Counted from the first letter of the stretch, positions 51,735 to 62,204 are shown. The stretch is 64,000 bases of DNA from an uncultured Clostridia bacterium (GCA_947632605.1 CANRPX010000001.1:52535-116534), one strand, 5' to 3'. A program made the numbers and translations. The notes: generated by a model from the sequence alone, not told the origin.

Positions 51735-51843
51735 CGAAAGTATTGAGAAATATGGAAAATTAATTTTGAAATCTTTACATATAATAATTCGTTATTTTAG
51801 TATTTATTTCTGTTGCAAAAATCGACAAATAATAACAAAAATA

Positions 51844-51871
51844 TTGATTTATTATTATTTTATTATATAAT
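51844..51871 (+). promoter_or_regulatory. Promoter of the cargo operon
   Basis: TTGATT (51844-51849) and TATAAT (51866-51871), 16-bp spacer. Start codon of the first cargo gene follows 35 bp later. Confidence 0.6.
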
Positions 51872-51906
51872 GATTTTGACATAAAAGTAGCAATGAAAGG
51901 ATTAAT

Positions 51907-54624
51907 ATGAAAGATATTTATGAAAAAAATATTAAAGAATTAGAAAATATTTTATTGCAAGATAAGTTAATAGGTAATAGACTTTTACTGTATTATGATG
52001 ATAATGAATTTTTTAATTATGTTAATGAAAAAGCAGAAGATCTATTATTAAATTCAATAAATACACCTTTGAATGAAAAAAAGAATTATTATATAGTTAT
52101 TATATCATTGTCTTTTATATCACTAAAACTTTATGATGGTAGTCTATGGGAGCATGTTAGAAGTATCTATAAAAATCTTTATAGTAAGTATAGTGAGCAA
52201 AAGATTTATAGAAAAATACTAGATATTTTAAATTTATTTAGCAATGAAGATAAAAAAAGGTATATTAATTTTCCAATATCTAATGCAATAGTACCTGAAA
52301 AGTATTTAGATAAATATTTTGAATTTATGTTTGATATTTACAAAATAAATTTTCAAAAAAGTTTGCCTGATAATATTAATGAGGAATTAAAATTTGTTTT
52401 TGAAGGATTGACAGATAGTATTTCCGGAGAAAAAGATGATTTAGAGATTGCTGTAACCAATAAAACATATAAACTAATAAGAACAACACTTAATATTATA
52501 AAAAATAAAAAGAATATAGATTCACTAATTGAATTATCTTCAAATATTTTAAAATATATTGATTCATATTATTGGAATGATCCTACAGTTGATTATATAT
52601 CTACATCTTTTTATGAAGAAGCTTTAAAAAAATGGAAAGAGCAAAATAGTGAAGAAATTGATAAAATTAGAAATATAAATGACTTTGGTAATAAAGAAAA
52701 TAGATCTGCATGGAAGTTAAAATTTAAACTAATAGAGAATGAAATTTATTTATTTACACCTGTACATAGAATACCCAAAGACTATGATCCAACTGATATT
52801 AATATTTTTGTATATAACGGAGAAGAGCCATTGGCATTAGAAGAAAGACCTATTGTCGAAGAATCAATTGGTTATTATATTGTAAAACCTCAAAATGTAA
52901 AAATAGATAAACCAATTGGAAAACTAACATATGTTTTATCTGCTGGGAAAAATGAGATATATAATAGTAAAGATATTTTATATAGAAACTATATAGCATT
53001 TGACAATAAAGGAAATGAATTAAAAAATAACACAGAATATGAAGGAGATCTAATTATTGCAAGTGATGTGATTAATAATTCTGAAATTTATATTATAAAG
53101 AGAACTGAAGGATATATTTTAGGAGAACTAATTGCTAACATAGGTGATTGTGTTAAGATAAATAATAATTATTTGAACTTAAGTAAAAGAATAAAAAATC
53201 CTTTTATAGAAGGTAATCAATTAGAAAAAGTAATTGCTTTAAATGAAAATAAAAAAATAAAAGTGTTTAGAAATGTCGAAAATATACTATTTGATACAAA
53301 TGAACAATTAAGTAATATAATGATTGTTATTGATGGAAAAAGATATAGAATTGAAGATCTTAAGAATTATATAGAAAATAAAAATACTTATAATTTAGTT
53401 TCAGTAAATATAAGTGATCTAGAAGAAGGATATCATTTTATAAAAATAAAGAATATTAGTGATGAAAAAAATATAGCTCTATTTGAATTTATCGTAGATA
53501 AAAAATTTGATTTTGAATGTGAAAAGGTAGAAGATAAAAAATTTGTAATATTATTAGATTCTTCTTTTAGATTATATGATAATAAAAAAAATGAAATTTC
53601 AGAAGTGGTTATAGATATAAAGGAAGAGATAGAATCAAAAGTATTTTTTTATATAAATGAAAAAAAGTTTTTTTATATAATACCTTTATCAATTCCTCTT
53701 TATAAAATAGATGATACAAATTGGTGTGAAATTAACGAATTTATTTGGGGAAAAGATATAAAGTTTTATTCTAGACTTATGTTGAGAAATATAGATTTTG
53801 ACAAAATAATATTAGAAGACTTACAAAATAATGAATTAAAATGTTTAAATATAAGTGGAGAAGTTATTAATATAGATTTTTTAAGAAAATATATAGAAGA
53901 TTTTGATAGATTAAAATTAAAATTTTTAAAACAAGAAATAGAATTGGTAAGCATTGATATATTAAATGCGTGCGAATATGATAAAAATAATAGTTTTATC
54001 CAATATGATGAAGATAATAATATTTTGAAAATAAAGACTGTTTATATAGGAAAAGACAAAATGACATTGAAAATAATTAATACTCATACAAGTGAAATTG
54101 AATTTACTAAAGAATTAAAAGATAATATTACAGAAAATTTAATTGAAGGATTACATGCTTGTTGGGAATATAATATTATTTTTGAAAATATATCTTCTGA
54201 TTTATTTTCATTACCTAAACAAATATATAATGAGATAGTAACATTATATAATACTAATAATTTACAAAGAAAGTATTATAGTATTAACAAAGTTTATTAC
54301 GGCTATCCTATAGATAATTTAAAAGATTTTGAACTAAAAAATACATTTATATGGTTAAATAGTAAAATTGGTGATAAGAGATATGAAGCCGAGATATATC
54401 AAATGGGAAAGAATCATATTAGATTATATAAAACAAATATAAATCCTGTAATAATGGAAGTCATATCTAATCCAAAGGATAATACAATTGAAGCAATGAT
54501 TGTTGATAAGAACGATGATGGATTATTGCTAGATAAAGAAAAAAGAACTGTATATGATGGAAATAAAAATACTTTGAATGATATTTACATATATGAATTA
54601 TTATTAAATAGAAAGAAGAATTAA
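51907..54624 (+). CDS. Large protein of unknown family, first gene of the putative defense operon
   Basis: 905 aa. It has no Walker motif, metal motif, signal peptide or membrane helix that I can see. Residues 1-270 are helical (Y-Y-D-D-N-E-F and repeated Leu/Ile spacing). From about 290 onward the protein is rich in alternating polar/hydrophobic residues, suggesting several beta-sandwich repeats (for example I-Y-L-F-T-P-V-H-R-I-P). It ends 2 bp before the DUF1998-type helicase gene. DruH of Druantia type III occupies the same position next to its helicase, but I cannot show homology. AAAGGATT precedes the ATG. Confidence 0.7.
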   Translation: MKDIYEKNIKELENILLQDKLIGNRLLLYYDDNEFFNYVNEKAEDLLLNSINTPLNEKKNYYIVIISLSFISLKLYDGSLWEHVRSIYKNLYSKYSEQKIYRKILDILNLFSNEDKKRYINFPISNAIVPEKYLDKYFEFMFDIYKINFQKSLPDNINEELKFVFEGLTDSISGEKDDLEIAVTNKTYKLIRTTLNIIKNKKNIDSLIELSSNILKYIDSYYWNDPTVDYISTSFYEEALKKWKEQNSEEIDKIRNINDFGNKENRSAWKLKFKLIENEIYLFTPVHRIPKDYDPTDINIFVYNGEEPLALEERPIVEESIGYYIVKPQNVKIDKPIGKLTYVLSAGKNEIYNSKDILYRNYIAFDNKGNELKNNTEYEGDLIIASDVINNSEIYIIKRTEGYILGELIANIGDCVKINNNYLNLSKRIKNPFIEGNQLEKVIALNENKKIKVFRNVENILFDTNEQLSNIMIVIDGKRYRIEDLKNYIENKNTYNLVSVNISDLEEGYHFIKIKNISDEKNIALFEFIVDKKFDFECEKVEDKKFVILLDSSFRLYDNKKNEISEVVIDIKEEIESKVFFYINEKKFFYIIPLSIPLYKIDDTNWCEINEFIWGKDIKFYSRLMLRNIDFDKIILEDLQNNELKCLNISGEVINIDFLRKYIEDFDRLKLKFLKQEIELVSIDILNACEYDKNNSFIQYDEDNNILKIKTVYIGKDKMTLKIINTHTSEIEFTKELKDNITENLIEGLHACWEYNIIFENISSDLFSLPKQIYNEIVTLYNTNNLQRKYYSINKVYYGYPIDNLKDFELKNTFIWLNSKIGDKRYEAEIYQMGKNHIRLYKTNINPVIMEVISNPKDNTIEAMIVDKNDDGLLLDKEKRTVYDGNKNTLNDIYIYELLLNRKKN

Positions 54625-54626
54625 TA

Positions 54627-57600
54627 ATGAAAAAAATGAATCCAATAGAACAATCAAGTTATATAGAAAATAAATTTAGAGAATATATTCAATCAACATT
54701 TCAAATTGAAGATGAAATATATGAAAGAGAATTTAAAGAGGAACTGAAAAAAGCAGAAATATGCAAAGGTCCATTTATAAGTACAACATTACCTTTTAAA
54801 AGAGGACACTCAATTAGAGAATTAATCGAGCAAGGCTTAATTAATAAAAATTTTTTGAAGTTATCTGATATTGATTTTGATAGAAAACTTTATTTACACC
54901 AAGAAAAAACTTTAGAGTTAATAGAAAAAGGGCATAATGCAGTAATAACAACAGGAACCGGTTCTGGAAAAACAGAAAGTTTTTTATATCCAATTTTGAA
55001 TCATATTTTGAAAGAAATTGATAATGGAAAAGGTGGAAGTGGCATCGTATCTTTATTTTTATATCCCATGAATGCACTAGTTAATGATCAAATCGATAGA
55101 GTGAGGAACATATTAAAAGAATATCCAGAGATTACTTTTGGCTTTTTTACAGGAGAAACAGAGGAAAAGGATGTCCCAAACTTAAGAGAGAGATTATCTG
55201 AAAAATATGGTATAAAAGTTCCTCAAAATGAAATCGTATCAAGGGAAGAAATAAGAAAAAACACTCCTAATTTGTTATTTACTAATTATTCTATGTTAGA
55301 ACACTTATTAATAAGACCTACTGATTTTAATATATTCAATGAGTCAAATATTAAAAGATGGCAATTTGTAGTTTTAGATGAAGCTCATACATATACAGGT
55401 GCATTAGGAATTGAATTGGCACTTCTATTAAGAAGAGTAAAAGGAATTGCCAAAAGGAATCCACAGTTTTTGTTAACAAGTGCTACTTTAGGTGATGAGA
55501 ATAAAGATATTGATAAAATAATAAATTTTGCTGAAAGTCTTACGACAAGCAAATTCGAAAAAGAGGATATTGTCTTCTCAAAAAGAGAAAAATTTTTTGC
55601 AGATTGTAGTTATAGAATTAATCCAGAAGAGTATTCTAAAATTGTTGATTCTATCAAAAAAAATGATTTAAAAACAGTTGTTAAAAATATAAATTGCAAT
55701 ATAGATATTAATCAACAAGATGATGAAATATTATTTGACTTATTAATAAATGATAAAAATGTACTTGAATTGTTTAATATTTTAAATTCAGGAAGTATAA
55801 AAACTTTTAAAGATGTATATTTTAAATTTTGTAATATAATAAATATTACAGAACAACAATTAGTAGATTTTATTTTTATTATTTCAAAAGCTAACAAAAA
55901 AGGAGCAACATTATTTGATTCAAAATATCATACTTTTATTAGAACTTTGGATGGAGCTTTTATTTCAATTGGTCAAAATAAAAAGATGAAATTGACAAAT
56001 TGTAAAACTATAGACGATATGGTTGCATTTGAAATAGGTCTTTGTAAATATTGTAATGAAATTTATATTATTGGTAAAAAATATCAGGATAAAAATGGTT
56101 TATGGCATTTACACCAAAATTCAGATGTTGATATTGATGAAAATTATGGAGATATAGAGGAAAATACTAAAGTTGATTATTTTTTATTAAAAAATAATGC
56201 CAAAGTTAATGATAAATATATAACAGAAGTCGAAGAAGAAGTAGTATGTAGTAAATGTGGAGTTATTTATAATAGTGCAGACTTAAATGCGAGAAGTTGT
56301 AAATGTGGAGAACAATATAAAGTAGAATTATTGAGAGTAAAAAATGATAAAGAAGTAAAAAATAATCTAACCACATGTCCTTGTTGTACTAGAAGTTCAA
56401 GAAACAGTATAGGTATTGTTTCAGGATTTCATTTAAGTAAAGATAGTGCTACAGCATTGTTATCTCAAATTTTATATGAAACTTTGGATTATAAAGAAAA
56501 TAAAAATAGTAATTTTAAAATTGTAACTGATTTTTGGAATTCCAATAATGATCAAACAAAAATAAAAAAAGATGATAAAAAAGTTAAGCAATTTATAGCT
56601 TTTTCGGATAGCAGACAACAAGCAAGTTTTTTTGCAACTTTTTACAATTATACTCATAAACGTTTTCTTAGAAAAAGAATTATGTGGGAAGAATTAAAAA
56701 ATAATGAACATGAGTCAATTTCATTTACTAATTTATTAAATAGAGTGAAAAATAATATATATGATAATAAATTATTTGGTGTGAAAGATGATATAGAAGA
56801 TGCTGAAAAAGAAGCTTGGATTACTTTGATGTCTGAATTACTTAATATAGATGGTAATTATACTGCTGAAGGACTAGGAATTTTTTATTTTAAATTAAAT
56901 CAAGAAGATATAAAAAGAAGGATAAAAGAATATGGATTAAGTGAAGCTTTAAATCAATTTTTAAATAAATATGATTTAAAAGAAAATGAATTTTTTAATA
57001 TGCTTCAAATAATTTGTCAAATTTTTAGAAATACAGCATCACTAAACTATAATGAATCTAATCTTGATATGAGCATTCGAAAAGAAGAATTTGGCTTTAG
57101 AAGATTTGATAATTTTGTCGTTGAAAAAAGAGCGGATTTAAAGGATGATAGTGATGAAAATCAGAAAAAAGGTGAAAACAGAACAAGCTTTCTTCCTGTT
57201 AAAGAAAATATAGTGACTAGAAATTCCAATTATGTTGAAAAAGTTTTAAAATGCTCTAAAGAAAAAAGAAATGAGTTTTTAAGTGATACATTTAAATTAT
57301 GTAAGACAGTATTATTTAAAGAAATTGAAGGAAATTATGAAAAATTATATCAAATAGAAGCAAAAAGATTTGAGATTGATAGTTATATAAAAAATAAATT
57401 TTATTTTTGCCCAAAATGTAAAAAAATTACACCATATAATGTAAGAAATGTATGTCCAACTAAAAAATGTGATGGAAAATTAGAAAAATGTAATTTAGAA
57501 GAACTTTTTAAAAATAATTATTATAGAAAAGAATACATGAATAAAACTATTGAGAATATTGTTGTTAAAGAGCACACTGCACAAATTGATAGAGATAAAG

Positions 57601-59702
57601 GAAGGCAATATCAAAATGAGTTTAAAGATCAAAAAATAAATGTATTAAGTTGTTCTACCACTTTTGAAATGGGTATTGATATAGGAAAATTAGAAAATGT
57701 TTTTTTAAGAAATGTACCACCTACACCTGCAAATTATGTGCAAAGAGCTGGTCGTGCTGGCAGAAGCAAAGATTCTTCAGCGTTTGTTCTAACATTTTGT
57801 GGAGCTTCATCACATGATTTTACATATTTTAATGATCCTTCAAAAATGATTTCTGGAATTATAACTCCACCTAATTTTAAAGTTACAAATGAAAAAATTA
57901 TTATTAGACATATTACGGCATCTGCTTTTGGATTTTTCTTTAGATTATATCCTGAATATTTTGAAAATGTAGAAGCTTTAATTTGTAATAATGGAATAAA
58001 AAAATTTCAGGAATATTTGGAAAGTAAGCCGGATGAACTTAAAGATTATATCGACAATAATGTTTTAGATAATAATTCTAGAATGATATATGGAAATTTT
58101 AAATGGTTAAATAATTTGATTGATGAAAATGGTATTTTAAATAATTATTACAACTATAGAAAACAAAGATTAGATGAACTAGAAGATGCAATGAAAAAAG
58201 CAAGTAATAATTCTAATTTTTATAATGCAAAATATTATCAAGATGAAATAAATAAAGAAAAAAATGAAAATGTTATAGAAAGCTTATCTGAATTTTGTGT
58301 TATTCCTAAATATGGTTTTCCAGTAGATGTCGTTGATTTGAAAGTCTATGAGAAAAACGGTAGGCTAAATTCAAATTATAATTTATCAAGAGATTTATCT
58401 ATAGCTATTTCTGAATATGCACCGGATTCTGAAATAATTGTTGATGATAAAAAATATACTTCAAGATATATATTAAAACCTAGAAATGTTTCTGACTTAA
58501 CAAAATATTGGTATTTTATTTGTAGCAATTGTGAAAGATTAAATAAAGACATAATTAAAGAGCATTTATCCAAATGTAAGTATTGTGGTGATGAATTTAA
58601 CACCGCTAATATTCTTAATTATTATGTCGATCCAATATATGGTTTTGCTACAGATATTAAAAATAAAGAATCAACTACCAAAAAACCTAAAAAGACATAT
58701 TCTGGTGAATTTAAATATATTGGAGAAGGTATTAGTAACAATGATAGATTTTCATTTAATGATTTTGTTTTTATTGAATCATCAAAAGATGATAAGTTAT
58801 TAATTATGAATACGAATCCATTTTACAGATGTAAATTATGTGGATATACAAAACTAATAAAAAATAAAACTGGTATGTATGAAAAAGAAAAACATAAGAA
58901 TCATATGCAATATGATTGCGAAAATGATATTTTAGAAAAGACATCATTAGGTCATGAATTTAAAACTGATGTTGTGAAAATAATAATAATGAATTTAACA
59001 GAAAAAAAACATGCATTATCAGCATTATATGCTATTTTAGAAGGCATTAGTAATGCATTTGATATAGAAAGAAGAGATATAAATGGTATTACATATAAAA
59101 ATGAAGATGGCATTTATGAAATAATTATATTTGATAACGTTCCAGGAGGAGCAGGACATGTTAAAAGAATTTTGGAAAGAGAAAATTTAAAACTTGCTTT
59201 TTATAGTGCTTATAATAAAGTAAATAGTAATTGTTGTGATGAAGAAACTTCATGTTATAATTGTTTAAGAAATTATAGTAATCAAAGAATTCATAATGAA
59301 TTAAAACGTCGATATGCAAAAGAAGTACTAAAGGATGTAATTAATAGTTTTAATATTGAAGATATGAATAAAAAACAAGTAGAATTAAATATTTTAGTTA
59401 ATGATTCATATTTTTTAGATGAGTATAATGTATGGGAAGAAATACAGTATTTTATAGAAGGTATAAAGATTGATGAATTTATAAGTAGAGAAATTAGAAT
59501 ACCAGATTATGCAACTAGTGTAATAAAAACGGAAAATGATACTATTTCTGCATTAGCAATATGGCAAAATGAAAAAATAGTTTTATTTGATAATGGTATT
59601 TCAGATGATAAATTAAATCAATACAATTCTTATGGTTGGACATGCTATAGGATTAATGATATAAATTATGATAATATAAAAAAGATAATGATCGGAGCAT
59701 AA
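54627..59702 (+). CDS. Giant DEAH-box helicase with DUF1998-like C-terminal region (DruE/DrmA-DrmB type)
   Basis: 1691 aa. Superfamily 2 helicase: Walker A G-T-G-S-G-K-T at about 110-116, DEAH at 251-254, S-A-T at 285-287, and motif VI Q-R-A-G-R-A-G-R at 1039-1046. The two RecA cores are split by an insert with zinc-ribbon cysteines (about 470-590 and 925-955). More ribbons follow near 1300 and 1402. The DUF1998/MZB-like end (about 1447-1570) has N-V-P-G-G-A-G-H and C-C-D-E-E-T-S-C-Y-N-C. Such fused helicase-DUF1998 proteins drive Druantia, and split ones drive DISARM. It is the core of the operon. Confidence 0.9.
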   Translation: MKKMNPIEQSSYIENKFREYIQSTFQIEDEIYEREFKEELKKAEICKGPFISTTLPFKRGHSIRELIEQGLINKNFLKLSDIDFDRKLYLHQEKTLELIEKGHNAVITTGTGSGKTESFLYPILNHILKEIDNGKGGSGIVSLFLYPMNALVNDQIDRVRNILKEYPEITFGFFTGETEEKDVPNLRERLSEKYGIKVPQNEIVSREEIRKNTPNLLFTNYSMLEHLLIRPTDFNIFNESNIKRWQFVVLDEAHTYTGALGIELALLLRRVKGIAKRNPQFLLTSATLGDENKDIDKIINFAESLTTSKFEKEDIVFSKREKFFADCSYRINPEEYSKIVDSIKKNDLKTVVKNINCNIDINQQDDEILFDLLINDKNVLELFNILNSGSIKTFKDVYFKFCNIINITEQQLVDFIFIISKANKKGATLFDSKYHTFIRTLDGAFISIGQNKKMKLTNCKTIDDMVAFEIGLCKYCNEIYIIGKKYQDKNGLWHLHQNSDVDIDENYGDIEENTKVDYFLLKNNAKVNDKYITEVEEEVVCSKCGVIYNSADLNARSCKCGEQYKVELLRVKNDKEVKNNLTTCPCCTRSSRNSIGIVSGFHLSKDSATALLSQILYETLDYKENKNSNFKIVTDFWNSNNDQTKIKKDDKKVKQFIAFSDSRQQASFFATFYNYTHKRFLRKRIMWEELKNNEHESISFTNLLNRVKNNIYDNKLFGVKDDIEDAEKEAWITLMSELLNIDGNYTAEGLGIFYFKLNQEDIKRRIKEYGLSEALNQFLNKYDLKENEFFNMLQIICQIFRNTASLNYNESNLDMSIRKEEFGFRRFDNFVVEKRADLKDDSDENQKKGENRTSFLPVKENIVTRNSNYVEKVLKCSKEKRNEFLSDTFKLCKTVLFKEIEGNYEKLYQIEAKRFEIDSYIKNKFYFCPKCKKITPYNVRNVCPTKKCDGKLEKCNLEELFKNNYYRKEYMNKTIENIVVKEHTAQIDRDKGRQYQNEFKDQKINVLSCSTTFEMGIDIGKLENVFLRNVPPTPANYVQRAGRAGRSKDSSAFVLTFCGASSHDFTYFNDPSKMISGIITPPNFKVTNEKIIIRHITASAFGFFFRLYPEYFENVEALICNNGIKKFQEYLESKPDELKDYIDNNVLDNNSRMIYGNFKWLNNLIDENGILNNYYNYRKQRLDELEDAMKKASNNSNFYNAKYYQDEINKEKNENVIESLSEFCVIPKYGFPVDVVDLKVYEKNGRLNSNYNLSRDLSIAISEYAPDSEIIVDDKKYTSRYILKPRNVSDLTKYWYFICSNCERLNKDIIKEHLSKCKYCGDEFNTANILNYYVDPIYGFATDIKNKESTTKKPKKTYSGEFKYIGEGISNNDRFSFNDFVFIESSKDDKLLIMNTNPFYRCKLCGYTKLIKNKTGMYEKEKHKNHMQYDCENDILEKTSLGHEFKTDVVKIIIMNLTEKKHALSALYAILEGISNAFDIERRDINGITYKNEDGIYEIIIFDNVPGGAGHVKRILERENLKLAFYSAYNKVNSNCCDEETSCYNCLRNYSNQRIHNELKRRYAKEVLKDVINSFNIEDMNKKQVELNILVNDSYFLDEYNVWEEIQYFIEGIKIDEFISREIRIPDYATSVIKTENDTISALAIWQNEKIVLFDNGISDDKLNQYNSYGWTCYRINDINYDNIKKIMIGA

Positions 59703-61394
59703 ATGGCTAGAATAATTCCAGAAAAAGTTTATTATTTTAATAAAAGCTATGGAGAAAAATTAGTATATGAATCTCTTAAAAGTTTATCTGATGATTATAC
59801 AATTTTTTATTCTGTACTATGGCAACAAAAAGAAAGAAGAAATGAAAATATAGTATGGGGAGAATCTGATTTTACAGTTTTTCATCCTAAAAAAGGTATA
59901 TTAGTTATTGAAGTAAAATCTGGTGGAATTTCATATAAAGATGGAAAGTGGTGGCAAACTAGATTAGATAATAATGAAATAAAAAGCATGAAAGATCCAT
60001 TAATTCAAGCTAATAAAAGTAAATATAGATTTATTAGTGTAATAAATGAAGTGCTTGAGATAAATCAGTTTTGTAATATTGAATCTGTTGTGTGGTTTCC
60101 ATCAATTGTAGATAATATTAAAAACATTAAATTGCCTTTATCATATAACAAAGACATAATTTTTACTCAAGAGGATTTAAAAAATCCGGAAAATGCGATA
60201 AATAAAGCATATCAATATTATAATGCAGAAAAGAAAACAAGGCTAGATAGTAAAGCAGTGCAAAAAATAATATCTGTATTAGCACCAGAATTTGATTTAA
60301 TTAAGAAGATTGATACAGAAAAGCAAGAAAAAAACTATGCATTTTTGAGATTAACTAGAGAACAGAGTACATTATTAGATTATTTAATTGAACAAAAGAA
60401 AGTTTGTATTCAAGGGTCGGCTGGAACAGGAAAAACTTTGATAGCAATTGAAGAAGCTAAAAGACTGGCACTAGATGGAAGAAAAGTATTATTTTTATGT
60501 TTTAATCATTTTTTATATAAATATTTAAAAAGTAATTTTGAAAATAATAATATAGATTTTTATAATTTACATACACTACTGTTTAAATACTCAGGTAGAT
60601 ATGATATAAAAAATGAAGAAATTGTAACTTTGTTAAAAAAATATGAAAATAAATTTGATTATAATGATGTAATTATAGATGAAGCCCAAGATTTTAATGA
60701 TGATGTTATAGAATTTTATTCAAGAAAAACGGAAAAATGTAATGGAAAATTTTTTATATTTTATGATAGAAAACAATTATTATTTCAAAAGGAAAAATCA
60801 AACTGGATTGAAAACGCAGAATGTAAATTAGTATTATCTAAAAATTGCAGAAATACCCAACAAATAGCAATCACGTCCAATAGTATTATTGATGCAAATA
60901 CATATTTAAATGATAATGCTATTCAAGGAGAAATGCCTACATTAAATTTTGTTAATAACAGAGAAGAAGCAATTAATAAAATTAAAGAGTTAATAGATAA
61001 ATATAAATCAGAAGGTTTTGAAAATAAAGACATAATAATTTTGACACTTGAAACAGAAGATAGATCTATTTTAAATGCTTATACTTATATAAATAATAAT
61101 AAAATTGTATCTGAAATAGATGGAGAAAATATATTATTTACTACATCAAAAAAATTTAAAGGATTAGAATCAGATGCTGTTATTATTATAGATATTAAAC
61201 GAGATGATTTTATAGATGAAGAAAAACGCCGAAACTTATATGTAGCATCTTCTAGAGCTAGACAAAAATTAGGATTGGTTTTTGAAAGTAATGATGAGGA
61301 TATAGATTTTTTAGCAAAAGAAATCAAAGAAATTAATAATTCAAATGGTATAGCGAAAATTGCAATGAAGTTAAAAGTTAAACCTATAAAATAA
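59703..61394 (+). CDS. NERD nuclease domain fused to SF1 (UvrD-like) helicase
   Basis: 563 aa starting at the base after the DUF1998 helicase stop. The N-terminal NERD domain has restriction-like nuclease residues E23, D56 (G-E-S-D-F-T-V), E70 and K72 (V-I-E-V-K-S-G). The helicase part has Walker A Q-G-S-A-G-T-G-K-T at 237-245, D-E-A-Q at 326-329, K-F-K-G-L-E-S-D and Y-V-A-S-S-R-A. It is short for a UvrD-type helicase. It probably cleaves and unwinds foreign DNA together with the two upstream proteins. The exact family is not assigned. Confidence 0.88.
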   Translation: MARIIPEKVYYFNKSYGEKLVYESLKSLSDDYTIFYSVLWQQKERRNENIVWGESDFTVFHPKKGILVIEVKSGGISYKDGKWWQTRLDNNEIKSMKDPLIQANKSKYRFISVINEVLEINQFCNIESVVWFPSIVDNIKNIKLPLSYNKDIIFTQEDLKNPENAINKAYQYYNAEKKTRLDSKAVQKIISVLAPEFDLIKKIDTEKQEKNYAFLRLTREQSTLLDYLIEQKKVCIQGSAGTGKTLIAIEEAKRLALDGRKVLFLCFNHFLYKYLKSNFENNNIDFYNLHTLLFKYSGRYDIKNEEIVTLLKKYENKFDYNDVIIDEAQDFNDDVIEFYSRKTEKCNGKFFIFYDRKQLLFQKEKSNWIENAECKLVLSKNCRNTQQIAITSNSIIDANTYLNDNAIQGEMPTLNFVNNREEAINKIKELIDKYKSEGFENKDIIILTLETEDRSILNAYTYINNNKIVSEIDGENILFTTSKKFKGLESDAVIIIDIKRDDFIDEEKRRNLYVASSRARQKLGLVFESNDEDIDFLAKEIKEINNSNGIAKIAMKLKVKPIK

Positions 61395-61431
61395 TTTTTA
61401 TAAATTACAATTTTTGAAAGGTTGAAAATAT

Positions 61432-62199
61432 ATGGATTTAGCATTAAATTATAGTTTAATAGAAAATTATAAAAATAATTCTCAAAAAGCTAGAATTTTA
61501 ACAGAAGATTGGGTAAAAAGAAATGCTTTTTGTCCGATCTGCGGTAAAGCAAATATAAATAAATTTGAAAATAATAAACCAGTATCAGATTTTTATTGTG
61601 AAAGATGTAAAGAAATTTTTGAATTAAAAAGTAAAAATGGAAACTTTAGTAATATTATTAACGATGGTGCTTATTCAACTATGATTGAAAGAATTACAAG
61701 TAACACGAATCCAGATTTCTTTTTTCTTACTTATAATATAAAAAAATATATTGTAGAGAATTTTCTAATAATACCTAAATATTTTTTTACCCCAAACATT
61801 ATATTAAAAAGAAAACCATTAGCTCCAACAGCTAAAAGAGCAGGTTGGATTGGGTGCAATATTAATTTAAGTTCAATTCCAAATGATGGAAAAATATTTA
61901 TTATAAAACAATGTAGAGAAATTCCAAAAAAAGATGTTATAAGCAAAATGCAAAAGAATATCTTTTTGAAAAATTCAGAAGTAAGTTTAAGAGGATGGAT
62001 TTTAGACATAATGAGATGTATTGATGAAATTAAAAAAGAAGAATTTACTTTATTAGATATATATAAATTTGAAGAATATTTACATATATTACATCCAAAC
62101 AACAATAATATTCAAGCTAAAATAAGGCAACAACTACAAATTTTAAGAGATAATAATTATATTGAATTTTTAGGAAAGGGAAAATATAGAAAGGTTTAA
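61432..62199 (+). CDS. dpnI: DpnI-family restriction endonuclease (cuts methylated GATC)
   Basis: 255 aa, alignable with pneumococcal DpnI along its whole length (for example N-S-Q-K-A-R-I-L-T-E-D-W-V and A-P-T-A-K-R-A-G-W-I-G-C-N). Zinc-binding cysteines are at 34, 37, 56 and 59. The catalytic D53, E64 and K66 are all present. The m6A-pocket tryptophan is at 139, and the C-terminal winged helix ends I-R-Q-Q-L-Q-I-L-R-D-N-N. The enzyme cuts GATC only when adenine is methylated and needs no partner methylase. It has its own AAAGG site 38 bp after the NERD gene. Confidence 0.95.
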   Translation: MDLALNYSLIENYKNNSQKARILTEDWVKRNAFCPICGKANINKFENNKPVSDFYCERCKEIFELKSKNGNFSNIINDGAYSTMIERITSNTNPDFFFLTYNIKKYIVENFLIIPKYFFTPNIILKRKPLAPTAKRAGWIGCNINLSSIPNDGKIFIIKQCREIPKKDVISKMQKNIFLKNSEVSLRGWILDIMRCIDEIKKEEFTLLDIYKFEEYLHILHPNNNNIQAKIRQQLQILRDNNYIEFLGKGKYRKV

Positions 62200-62204
62200 A
62201 AATC

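Larger units (their letters stand above)
51391..51906. other. Noncoding control region between the two arms of the element
   Basis: AT-rich and gene-free. It holds a perfect 14-bp inverted repeat (51704-51717 with 51721-51734, loop ACA), able to act as a two-way terminator or an operator, and the promoter of the right arm near 51844-51871. I see no other gene. Confidence 0.55.

Noticed and set aside
54627-59702. Calling the operon DISARM
   Set aside because: DISARM has separate DrmA and DrmB plus a PLD protein DrmC and usually a methylase. None of these is present.
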